Source of the DNA: Perkinsus olseni | Lineage: Eukaryota > Perkinsozoa > Perkinsida | Direction of reading: 5' to 3' | Length of the DNA: 41,745 nucleotides | Assembly (NCBI GenBank): GCA_013115125.1 | Contig: JABANN010000296.1 | Location: forward strand, 1 to 41,745 | In this document: in pieces, positions 32,301 to 41,599 of the stretch | How the letters are laid out: the number at the start of each line of letters is the position of its first letter | How positions within the stretch are numbered: position 1 is the first letter of the stretch | The notes under the pieces: generated by a model | Told to the model about the DNA's origin: nothing | The model's input: the letters and a program-made list of their open reading frames with translations, nothing else | Database searches by the model: none | Program-made: the position numbers and the translations under genes

Positions 32301-32577
32301 GGACAATCTGCACACCGTAAGTCCTGGGTGGAAGAAATATTGAATCGGTTACTCTCGGATACAGGGTATTCAGAAGGATCGAGAGGAAGTAGTGCGTACA
32401 GCTGCTGCTGCTGCTGCACGGGATGGTAGGGGACGGAGGAGCTGTGGAGATGGTGGTAATGCGCTCAGGGAGGAGGGACTGTCGGGGGCCGGTCGAGTTT
32501 GTAGTACAAACTTTGTACCTTGTTCAGGGAAGGCAGATGAAATGGGGTGGGTGGTGGACACAAAAGAGAAGCGATGA
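29324..32577 (+). CDS. single-domain voltage-gated cation channel with EF hands, 17 exons
   Basis: Exons are 29324-29419, 29531-29662, 29707-29838, 29876-29931, 30002-30179, 30235-30379, 30433-30655, 30710-30826, 31071-31140, 31184-31231, 31299-31387, 31461-31593, 31641-31772, 31819-31941, 31986-32099, 32182-32316 and 32365-32577. All phases agree and give about 711 residues; the first five are less certain. S1 is FESVMWLVVLAS, S2 QVLQMLCLAAFTVELFIHV, and S3 DSWILVDFMLLVFGVYDV. S4, with arginine every third residue, is AMRAIRLIRPVSLVRH, and S5 is GVIMFMVASYLTLIVG. The pore is YFGNIGRSMLTCLQLVTLDN with Trp next, so the filter is T-L-D-N-W, and S6 is ANLLIIAVVYTCSYGMLKAL. Two EF hands follow (DIDGSGTLRWEEF; DVDDSGHITCDEF). 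I infer a Na+/Ca2+ channel regulated by voltage and Ca2+, like EukCat-type channels of other protists. Confidence 0.9.
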
Positions 32578-32914
32578 GCGGAAGCTGCAACGGTTGAGCC
32601 GTATCCAAACTCGACATCCTCATGCCATCATTCATGTCGTGCATTAATGATACTTGTCTCTCCCTGGCCTCTAGCGTGTTGAGTTGAGGGAACAGCATCT
32701 AATCACTTCTCGCCTTCTCGCAGCGTATTCTGTGTCTAACCCCACAGACTCCTCTTCCCTACTCTCCGACCCCCTCCCCAGTGCTCTCCTCAATCGTAGA
32801 GCACTACCAACAGTAACTCCCACTTTCACAACACTCCATCACAGCGGTTGAGGTCGCTGTCCATCTAAAACTGGGTAGTAACACACCTATCATGCTCTTG
32901 AGGGAAGACTATGA

Positions 32915-32951
<37 letters not shown>

Positions 32952-33089
32952 GGCGACCTTCCTCCAACCACAGCACACTTCTCCCTAGTCTTGGCCTCCG
33001 AGTGTCGTGCCAACGGGGCCTTCAACGATCTAAATTATTTCAACCAGCTTGCTCGGTGCGCCACTTACAGCTCGCGAGATCACCACTGA
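32537..33089 (+). CDS. small unrecognised protein overlapping the channel end
   Basis: Exons 32537-32638, 32675-32812 and 32853-33089 (TGA) are all phase 0 and give 158 residues. The introns are 36 and 40 nt. The first exon (MKWGGWWTQKRSDERKLQRL) lies in a different frame inside the last channel exon and overlaps it by 41 bp. The second exon reads VELREQHLITSRLLAAYSVS through SALLNRRALPT. The third reads VAVHLKLGSNTPIMLLREDY, then 12 serines from a TCA repeat, then AHFSLVLASECRANGAFNDL. I recognise no family. A CAG directly before the ATG could serve as a spliced-leader acceptor inside the channel gene. A first exon elsewhere is possible. Confidence 0.5.
32916..32951 (+). repeat. (TCA)12 microsatellite coding polyserine
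   Basis: Twelve perfect TCA triplets in frame inside the small gene at 32537-33089 encode a run of 12 serines. Confidence 0.97.
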
Positions 33090-33336
33090 GCGCCGTTGTA
33101 GCATCACCAACGACATTAAAAAATCACGCCATCGCCAAGCAGCAGCAGCTTTAAAGTGGGGTGTCGACCGAGGGGAGGCCTTGCAAGTTCCAAAATGCAG
33201 ATACGTGTAAGCCGTCCTCTGAAAGATGCTTCCCAAGGGAGAACTCCAAGGTCCGAAGTCGTCCGGGGTGGAGATGAGTAGAGCGTCTGATGTGTTCATC
33301 TATCCTTGATGTGGGTTGCTTGTGACAGGTGGTCCT
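33090..33336. other. spacer before the PRL-type phosphatase
   Basis: No plus-strand gene is seen in these 247 bp. A minus-strand frame crosses 33030-33299 without recognisable features. GTGACAG at 33322-33328 is a possible spliced-leader acceptor just before the phosphatase ATG. Confidence 0.4.
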
Positions 33337-34524
33337 ATGATGGGTGGGAACAGTGAGCCGAGCACTGAGAGTGGCGGTTATGCGCCCAACTGTGGTGTCG
33401 AAGTTGAGCCAAGTAATCGTGCGTGGGGATCCGAGAGGCGTAGACGAGAGACTGCGAGAATGGCGGAGATCTACAAACGCTGTAATACGATATCACACAG
33501 CCAAAACGAGTCTGCATATGACTGAGTGCCTCCTGACAGATAAGGCCGGGACGATGAGTATTGGCTGGGACAGGCCCCCGATCGGGACCTACAACTGTTT
33601 GATATCTCCTCGTGGGCCCACTCTGATTACCGCCGGCAGCCACTTCAGAGTCAGCGGTAGCGTCTCTGATTTTTTCGTTATTCTCTCTGCCTTAGATGGT
33701 TATCTGTGAGGCTCCTGCTAGGGATAATGCCCACTCCCTCGCCCTCTACCTCAAGAAGCGTTTTGGCGTTACGGAACTTGTACGATCCAGCCGGGAGGCT
33801 CATCCTGTTGATGTTGTCACGGTTGTAGGTGAGAGTGTCGAGTGATAACGATGCTCGATACCCTCGAGAGGCTTTCGAGCATCTTGGAATTGGTGTGCAC
33901 GACTTGGTGAGTCCGCAGTGTCGCCTTAAGTGGGCATTCTGCTGCTTCAGCCCTTCGCTGACGGGTGTGCCCCACCGGACTCGGTAGTGGAGGCCTTCCT
34001 GGAGATCCTAGACACGTCCCTCTACCGCCGGTCCAAGAAGCGGAGTGAAGGAGACGCCTCGCCCCCGCCCTGTGTCGCCATTCACTGCATCTCCGGTCTC
34101 GGAAGGTCCCCAGCCATGGTCGCGCTCGGGCTTATCGAACGGGAGAAGATGGAGCCCTCGGAAGCGGTACGTTGTCGTTGACTCGGGACTGTTGGGGTCG
34201 AGGCTGGCCGACCCCTGTGAGGGCCGTCTTCCGTCAGGTTCGTCTGGTCCGTAAACTGCGTAGTTCGAGATGCCTGACGAAGGAGCAGTCCACGTTCCTG
34301 CTCAACTACGTGCCGAGGTACGCTTATCCGTTTGGTGTACTTTAGCATACCCTGTTTGTGCAAGGCACAGGAGGAAAAACCGAATTCTCGGGTGTCTGTG
34401 CTCGCCGTTCCGCAGGAGACCTGCCAGGAAGCGAGGTATCGAGGGAAGCTCTGAGATCGTCCTTAGCCGAGCGGAGAGTTACTCCACTGCAAGCCCAGAT
34501 ATATGTGACAGCTCGAGGAAATGA
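33337..34524 (+). CDS. PRL: PRL-type (PTP4A) protein tyrosine phosphatase
   Basis: Seven exons, 33337-33481, 33540-33649, 33696-33828, 33869-33906, 33951-34166, 34238-34317 and 34371-34524 (TGA), match in phase and give 291 residues. PRL features in order are PTLITAGSHFRMVICEAPAR, YLKKRFGVTELVR, the general-acid loop GIGVHDLPFADG, the P-loop HCISGLGRSPAMVALGLIER (Cys nucleophile), and VRLVRKLRSSRCLTKEQSTF. PRLs are membrane-bound phosphatases that also bind CNNM magnesium transporters. The usual C-terminal prenylation box is absent: the tail is longer, basic, and ends CDSSRK. Instead the second of two start ATGs gives MGGNSEPSTE, a good N-myristoylation signal. A 16-residue Lys/Arg/Ser insert sits before the P-loop. 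Confidence 0.9.
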
Positions 34525-35170
34525 TCGCTCCACACTCGAGGCCCGTGTGAAGAGTTTTGTTAGTGCTGCTGCCGTGACGATTTGTTGTTTGAGTATAGCT
34601 GGGAGAGTGCTACGAGTTGTATACGACGAGAGCCTTGCGTGATAGTAGTGGTGAAGCAGTAGATTATTACGTGCATTACATTTACCATTCATGAGCGCTG
34701 CTGTTAGAGGGCGTTAACTACCGATGCACAGTCCTCAGTGGAGATGGCGCGTTATCGTGTGTGCCAGACATGTGTGCGGTATGACTGCTCTCTAGAGGAT
34801 AACTGCAGACGAGCGTCCTGTTCACCATAAACAGTAGAGCCGAGTCGCCGTTCAGCGACGGCCCTTCCCATCGTCCAACCTCGACGTGCAGAGAAGATCC
34901 CCCTTACGGGCAGCGATAAAGTTCCCTCACTGATCGACTTTGAGGTTGCCCTTCAGAGTTGATCAGTTGACTACTAAATTTAGATTGAACCTAGTATGCC
35001 GAGATTTGTTTGACTGCAACACCTCCCCACTTTCATACTTTCGTACTATGATAAATTTCACTCCCACTGCCAATTACTTGCGGCCGCTGTTTGCCGCCCT
35101 TCTCCACTCGTTCAACTCGTCGCAACCTTTAAGCCAACACCGACTAGTCTAGTAGTGTTGATGGTAGGAC
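34525..35170. other. convergent spacer
   Basis: About 650 bp between the phosphatase (plus) and the first aspartyl protease (minus). I see no gene. A plus-strand ORF at 34940-35152 has no motif. Confidence 0.4.
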
Positions 35171-36362
35171 CTAGAGCTTCAACACAGCCCTCGAAACCGC
35201 AGAAGCAAGTTTCCACTTCTCCACGAGAGGTAAGAAGTAAACCCGCGAGTCGGTCAGGTCGAACTTCACAGTGTATGCTCGGAAGATAGGGTGCCCGAGG
35301 GTGGCAATTCCAGTTCCCTGGGGGTGAATGTCTATAACGCAAGTACCCGACCGACAGGAGTGGACGTAGTGCTCGGGCTTTATTCGAATATCCACCATAT
35401 GAGGGGCCTCTCCAATATCGAACGCTAGTGTGGGTAAGTAGGGTACCGCCTCTTCCTTCACCATATTGAAGCCTGTAAGAGGATTACTCCATATCGGTTT
35501 ATCGATCGCGAGCATTTTCCTGGAGATAGCATCCTTAGTGACCCTTATTATGCGGTCGAAATCGGAAGGAGGCAGAACAATCGACGAGTCTCCGGTATCC
35601 ACGATAGCGGATTCAGGGGCATGCCGCCTGAGGGTATCACCAGTCACATTTCGCTGCCTCGAGAGATCTCCGTGATAGTTGAGGATCCTCAGCGGCCACA
35701 TTGGGATAGTTATCTCCTTGCCGAAGAACGCGAGATCTCCGCTGAAGGAGACGTATGACGCGGCGTTTCGGTGTGAGTCGCCCAAAGATAGTGTTCCCGA
35801 GATGTAGGCATCACCCCCGTTGTCTGCTTGGATGGAATATGATAGTTTTGAGATGACGTTCTTTCTTCGTAACTCCTCCAAGAAGGTCGGAAGTCCATCT
35901 TCGCGGCCCATGGATAAACCTAGGTAGGCACATAACGGGAAGTTGATATCAAGAGTCTTAGTATATCCCAGCACCAATCCGAGCCGGAGCCCTTGTATGG
36001 TCTTGTTACCCACACTCAGCGTCAGACTGTGCATCACATAACGGGAAACCTCGCCGCTCCCAAATCGAACTCTGATTATCTCTCTCCTCATAATATCCTC
36101 GCACGGGTTATGTTTAGGACAGAAGTAGCAACCCGTCTTGAGAGTGCTGCAGCTTCCCACACCGTATACTCCCTCGTACCACGGACCGTAAATGGCAAAA
36201 CTCGCGGCGCTACCGGAGTCTGCAGCGAAGTTTAGGGTCTGGTTGTCGAGTGTCAAGGGGAACACGTGATTGTCGACGCGGTAGGGTGATCGGCTCCCCC
36301 TGGAGGAATCCGAAAAATACACCTAAGTGTGCTGTGAGAATGCGGATAGGGTTTGTGACCAT
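35171..36362 (-). CDS. pepsin-family aspartyl protease 1 (frame offset at N-terminus)
   Basis: The main frame gives about 380 residues of a family A1 protease. The first catalytic motif is DSG in NFAADSGSAASFAIYGPW. A cysteine-rich loop follows (GCYFCPKHNPCEDI). The second catalytic motif is DTG in ESAIVDTGDSSIVL, and the C-terminal lobe has FNMVKEEAVPYLPTLAFDIG. The signal peptide (MVTNPIRILTAHLGVFFGFL, from ATG 36362, ending QGEPITLP) is one frame off from the body. Paralogues 2 and 3 are in frame at this point, and copy 1 has one extra base near 36270. So it is either a freshly broken copy, a sequence error or rescued by splicing. The gene is intronless. I infer a secreted or vesicular protease, the first of three in tandem on this strand. 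Confidence 0.85.
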
Positions 36363-37247
36363 GCCACTATGAAACACGAACACCTGCCAGAAGAAATGAA
36401 TGCCCGATTGCTAGCCTCCTGAGATAGAAGACTTCTCGAATCCACGGAAATGAACATCCCTCGAGGAAGAGGAGCGCAGAGCCCGTCGAGCGTGCGCGCG
36501 CCCGTGTGGATGCAGCACTCCTGAGAGAGCACCGCATGATGATGAAACATAGATAGCTCTCCGGAAGATGCTCGGGCTCTTTACAGCACGGGTAAGCAAA
36601 TAGCTATCTATATATAGTAGTAGAAGGTCCGATTTCGGGGCTGATCAGTAGTACTTTAAGTACAGTATATGTGAACAACTCTTCTACAGTTCTCAACCTG
36701 TCGATTGATATAGCGGACCATATTCACATTTGCTTCAAAACGGAGGACATCAATACGGGTGTGTGTGAGTTTAAAGTCCAACGCCTACGACAGTTCGGCT
36801 TAGTTAGACTAACACCACCGACGTACCCTTCTGAGGGGATTAGTTCGAGTACGACCGACGCGTGTCAATACGGCTCTCACATCGGATCACCCGAGAGTCT
36901 GATATGTCCGCCAGAATTCCGTGAGTCAGTGAGAAGGGGCAGCCGACTGCCAACCGTGGTTGAGATACACCGCAGCTGGGAAAGACATCAGTCGGTTGGA
37001 AGAGTAGACCGATACAGGCTGACACCAACGGTTACTGCTTAACCCAACCAGTTAGTCGACAAACCCTGTTCACTCGGGAGGGTTTATAGGCTCCCTTACG
37101 CGGCTGCACTCCTCTTTGGAGATACGGGCAATATTATCGAGTCTCTCTTACCGCTGAACTAGAACGCAATCCTCCAACACAAATCATTATCACTTCGTTC
37201 ATGGTACCAGCATTATCTGAATGCGAATACAGCCCGCCTCGAGACAT
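36363..37247. other. spacer between proteases 1 and 2
   Basis: A CAG about 30 bases upstream of the protease 1 ATG (minus strand, near 36383-36388, followed by GTGTTCG) looks like a spliced-leader acceptor; protease 2 has the same arrangement. An ORF at 36671-37042 (plus) shows no domain. No gene is called. Confidence 0.4.
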
Positions 37248-38468
37248 TCAATTCTGTTTCTTCCCCGACGCGACCGGGTTGGCATTGGCTAGCCTGAGCA
37301 GTCTCGGGGCTGCCGAAGGATGCGACGTTTGCTTCTGCAGTGAGAGGTAGATTATGGATTCTTCCAGATCGAACTTCACGCTGCACGCCCGGAAGAAGGG
37401 GTGCCCCAGCTTCAATCCTTCACTCCTTTGAGGTTTAATATCAAGAACGCATCTGCGAGAGTCGCATGAGTGGATATAGTGCTCGGGCTTTATTCGAATA
37501 TCCACCATATGAGGGGCCTCTCCAATATCGAACGCTAGGGTGGGCAAGTAGGGTACCGCCTCCTCCTTCACCATATTGAAGCCGGTTGCGGGATCCCGCC
37601 ATACGATCTCATCAGCCACGATCATGCCTCTGGGCATTGCCTTCTGAATAGCTCCTCTGATCCTATCGAAATCAGTGGCTGGCAGAGTGAGCGATAAGGC
37701 ACCCGTGTCTACAATGGCAGGTTCGGGGGCATGCCGTCTGATAGCGTCGCCAGTCTCACCATGTTGCTTCGACAAATCCCCGAGAAAATCCAAGAGCCTC
37801 AGCGGCCACAACGGAATAGTTATCTTCCTATTGAGGGCGTCCCGCTCCCTCCCAAAGGGTACGTATTGGTCTCCACTAGTGTCCGAGCTGCCCAATTCCA
37901 GAGTCCCTGAGATTCTACGTCCTCTCCCGTTGGCTCGGATCGAATACGATAGCTTGGAGATAATCTTCTTCCTCTTCAGCTGCTCCAAAAAAGTCTCAGG
38001 GATGCCCTTGCGGCCGATAGAGAGTCCGAGGTTACCGACTATCCTGTACTTTATCCCAGCAGTGTTACCATATCCAACGACCAGAGGGAAATTGAACTCT
38101 GATGTGGTCATGTTCCCAAGAGCGAGCGTCACTTTATGCCTCACGTACTCGTAGGACTCGCCACTCCCGAAACGCACCTGCCGTCTGCGCCTCAAGAGGA
38201 TATCCTCGCACGGGTTATGTTCGGGACAGAAGTAGCATCCCGTGGTGAGGTTTCTGCAGCTTCCAAATCCGTACAATCCCTCGTACCACGGACCGTAAAT
38301 GGCGAAACTTGCGGCACAACCGGAGTCAACGATCAAGTTTACGGTCTGGTTATCGAGGGCTAGGGGAACGCGCGACTTTGTCAGTGGCAGGGTGATCGGC
38401 TCTCCCCGGAGTAATACGAGGAGTACGCCAATGTGAGCAGTATGAGTGAGCTTCCGCACCATGAGCAT
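37248..38468 (-). CDS. pepsin-family aspartyl protease 2, intact
   Basis: This is an uninterrupted ORF of about 406 residues from ATG 38468. A signal peptide (MLMVRKLTHTAHIGVLLVLL) and GEPITLPLTKSRVPLALDNQ lead to the first catalytic motif in LIVDSGCAASFAIYGPWYEG. The cysteine cluster GCYFCPEHNPCEDI follows. The second motif is PAIVDTGALSLTLP, then FNMVKEEAVPYLPTLAFDIG, and a basic Ser/Pro-rich tail. Both catalytic aspartates are present, so the enzyme should be active. Pepsin-type enzymes cut proteins at acid pH in secretory or digestive compartments; secretion is inferred from the signal peptide. There are no introns. It is the most complete of the three tandem copies. Confidence 0.93.
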   Translation of the reverse strand: MLMVRKLTHTAHIGVLLVLLRGEPITLPLTKSRVPLALDNQTVNLIVDSGCAASFAIYGPWYEGLYGFGSCRNLTTGCYFCPEHNPCEDILLRRRRQVRFGSGESYEYVRHKVTLALGNMTTSEFNFPLVVGYGNTAGIKYRIVGNLGLSIGRKGIPETFLEQLKRKKIISKLSYSIRANGRGRRISGTLELGSSDTSGDQYVPFGRERDALNRKITIPLWPLRLLDFLGDLSKQHGETGDAIRRHAPEPAIVDTGALSLTLPATDFDRIRGAIQKAMPRGMIVADEIVWRDPATGFNMVKEEAVPYLPTLAFDIGEAPHMVDIRIKPEHYIHSCDSRRCVLDIKPQRSEGLKLGHPFFRACSVKFDLEESIIYLSLQKQTSHPSAAPRLLRLANANPVASGKKQN

Positions 38469-39175
38469 GACCTTTTCTGAGAGACGAAAACTCAAACACC
38501 TGTTGACGGGAGTATTCGTCTATGCGGCAGCACTCGCAGAGAGCTCAGCTATGATGAGCTCGATACCGCAACGATATCAATACCCTGTTCACATTATCCA
38601 AGCCAGAGCCTCTGTCCAGCAGTAGTTGGCGCCCCGGAATCGAGCGTGCCGGAAATGATAGATCGCTCGGAGACAGGTCACGCCAGGCCTCAAGAGTGCG
38701 CCCGTGTAGAGACACGGGCTCAGCCTTGCTGTCTCGAGGACAGTACCGTACATCTATCGACACTAGGATCACTACTGTCAGTCACGCATGCAGTTCCCTC
38801 GCAGAGCCAGACAAGCATAATGTTCTCCGGTTGGATTTACTATTGCACGGTAGGGGCCTTATGGGTATTAGCTACTATTTGGGATTGTGTTAGCAGACCT
38901 GTAGGTGGTCGAGCAATGAGGGTAGCGCTCGAACCCTTTTAGGGATGCAACTCATGACGCTCCTGAGCAAACTATGCCGCTGTGGCGATTCATCACCGCG
39001 AGGCGAATGAAACCATAGGCTTGGGCAATGAACGGGAAACGTTTAGTTTCTCGTGACACTTGGGCGTGCTGTCCCAGAGCTCAGTGCGGCCCGGCTCTCT
39101 AATTTGCCGGACGTGAACGCAAGCCCGTGCAAATGACGTTACAACATTGACACTAGACTCAGCTGCGGCGTATGA
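38469..39175. other. spacer between proteases 2 and 3
   Basis: About 700 bp with no supported gene. On the minus strand a CAG with GTGTTTG next to it (about 38496-38502) precedes the protease 2 ATG and is a candidate spliced-leader acceptor. Confidence 0.4.
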
Positions 39176-40987
39176 CTAAAGTTTGCGTCCCCATATTCCC
39201 CTCAATGGACTTCTCGATGCACCAAGCTTGGACCTGGTGATCCTAGCAGGCCGTGAGGCCGCATCATCACGATCCGCGCTCCCTTCGTGCGGTGAAATGT
39301 AAATCCTATAATTCTCCAAATCAAACTTCACGTCGTATGCCCGGAAGAAAGGATGGCCGATGGTAACAGTCCCGTTTCCTTGACTGTAGATGTCTAGGAC
39401 GCAATAGCCCGACCGACAGGAGTGGGTATAGTGCTCGGGCTTTATCCGAATATCCACCATATGGGGGGCCTCTCCAATGTCGAATGCTAGTGTGGGTAAG
39501 TAGGGTACCGCTTCCTCCTTCACCATATTGATGAATTTTATAGGATCCAATCGTATGGGCTCATAAGTTTTGGTTCCTCGTCTGTGCATTGAAGTTTTGT
39601 TTGAGATGAAGGATCTTCACAGAAGAGCGTTCAGCAGGGTAAAATGCGCACTGAGCCGACGCAGCAGGCACCGAGGGCGGGGCGGGGTAGCGCGCGCCCG
39701 GTTGATCTATAGCGTTGACGCTAGTGGGGTGTTCCAGCACTCCCCTTTAGGTGGAGTGTCTTGCTTCCTTTGGATCGTGAGTTGCGATTGTTGTTAGGTT
39801 TCTTTGAGTTTTATGCACTCTCTCTTTTAAGAAACCCAGCCCGCTCCACCCGGGTTGGTCTCACGATACCCTTGTGTGGTGTGCCGCCTTGCGCGCTGCC
39901 CATGGCCGTAGGTCGTGTACAGCGAAGTGCGTCCACGGCCGGTTCTCCGGAGGCGTGGCGCAGTTGGCGGCCTGATTGAGGCGATCTGGCGATCGCGTCA
40001 CGATGCGCTGTCTCGTGGCGCCGGGCGTGTTGCTCGGGCCGCGTGCTTAGCTGCAGCGAATTCGTGACTCGCGTCGCGTGGTATCGCTCCGACCTCCGAT
40101 CACTCTCCCACGGTTTTGCCGATCGAGGCGGGCGAAGGTCCGCGCGTTTTAACTGATCTTATAATTCTATCGGAATCAGAAGAGGATATACAAAGTGACG
40201 AGGTCCCTGTATCCACGAGGGAAGGCACGGGAGCATGCTGAGGGCCAGCACGAGAGATAGTATCACCGGTCCAGCTGCGCAGTGCCAACAGATTCCCATG
40301 ATAGTGTAAGAGCCTGAGCGGCCATAGTGGGACGGCTATCTTCCTAACGAAGTACTTTGGGTCCCTGGTAAACGATACGTATGGACCGCTCCTCGTTTGT
40401 GAGGCGCCCAAAATCAGAGTTCCCGAGATGTAGCGTCCATAGCCTTTCGCTTTAATCCAATATGAGAGTTCGGAGATGGCACCCCTCTCCTTAAGCTGCT
40501 CCAAGAAGGTTTCACGTAGGCCTCTGCGACTGATGGAGAGTCCCAAATTTCCAAATATCTTATGCGCAGCACCATATGTCTTATTGTATCCAACGGCCAG
40601 CCCGAACTCGAAATCTAACTGGGTTTTGGTTCTCCCAAGACCGAGCGTTACTCTATGTCGCACATACTCGAAGGCCTCGCTACTCCCGAAGCGCACTCTT
40701 CTTCTGCGCCTTGAGAAGATATCTTCGCACGGGTTATGTTTAGGACAGAAGTAGCATCCCGTGGTGAGTTTCCTGCAGCTTCCCACACCGTATACTCCCT
40801 CGTACCACGGACCGTAAATGGCAAAACTCGCGACACTACCGGAGTCTGCAGCGAAGTTTAGGGTCTGGTTGTCGAGTGTCAAGGGGACGTATGAGTTCGT
40901 GAGCGGAAGTACAATCGGCTCCCCATGGACCGAGGCAACGAGCAGACCCACATGAGCTGCGGCAGAGAAGATGCTTATCACGAACAT
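39176..40987 (-). CDS. pepsin-family aspartyl protease 3, split by an insert
   Basis: The N-terminal part (about 40152-40987) starts MFVISIFSAAAHVGLLVASV with a signal peptide. It carries the first catalytic motif (NFAADSGSVASFA), the GCYFCPKHNPCEDI cluster and the second (PSLVDTGTSSLC), then stops matching its paralogues at about 40150. The C-terminal part (39176-39581) resumes with FINMVKEEAVPYLPTLAFDI and runs to a basic tail ending GIWGRKL. The 570 bp between them match neither paralogue. If the insert is spliced out the protease could still be made, but the obvious GT and AG ends leave the frame shifted, so I lean to a disrupted copy. All catalytic residues are present in the two parts. 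Confidence 0.8.
39582..40151 (-). other. GC-rich insert inside protease 3
   Basis: About 570 bp, absent from proteases 1 and 2, richer in G and C than its surroundings and with no meaningful ORF. On the minus strand it can be framed by GTTAAAAC and TGCACAG, like an intron. It contains an 8-bp inverted repeat (GGTTTCTT at 39797-39804 and AAGAAACC at 39829-39836). I found no clear target-site duplication or terminal repeats. It could be a young intron, a small non-autonomous element or a rearranged fragment. Confidence 0.6.
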
Positions 40988-41599
40988 TCACTGCGCAGAA
41001 CAAACATCTGTGGCTGAAAGTACCGGGCAACATGTTAACCTCTCGAAGTAACCTCACAACTCTAATATCAACAGCGGATGTCGCATCGATCTCATCCAAT
41101 ATTCTTATTCAAAATCTTCTCAGAGGGAATTCAACGAGGAAAGTTCCATCTTCCGAGCCTTTCAAGATTGAACTTCCGACAAATGCCCGGTAATGAAACA
41201 CCGCTCGAGCGCATGGCCATGTCTCGTCGATACTGCGCGCGCCCATGGAGCATCGTTCTATGTGTCAGAAGGAGCACAAGGTGGTAGTTCACGAACCAAG
41301 CCCCGCCTCGGAACCTCCAACCAGTCTCAGCTTCAACCTTATAGGACCGTTCAGTTCTAAACGCAGCGTTCAAAAGTCCCTGGGTCGACTGAGTATTCGA
41401 TCGTGGTTTGAGGGCCACCAGCATGTGTATCGACGATGGTCATATCACTCTGGAAATCCACTCATGGGAAATTGAAACAAAGCGAACAGCTCGGTTGTAC
41501 AGCCCTCTACAAATTCTCAGCATATCCAGTTTTTCGACTCATACTCGCTCATACCTGAGCGAGTACAATGCTACCACTCTACACCATTTCCGGACCTAC
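40988..41599. other. upstream region of protease 3
   Basis: On the minus strand, TCAGCCACAG (about 41008-41017) followed by ATGTTTG precedes the protease 3 start, at a position similar to the candidate acceptors upstream of proteases 1 and 2. The rest, up to the tandem repeat, shows no supported gene. Confidence 0.4.

Noticed and set aside
36671-37042. 123-codon plus-strand ORF between proteases
   Set aside because: No ATG at its 5' end, no domain, no splice sites of note; composition resembles non-coding sequence.
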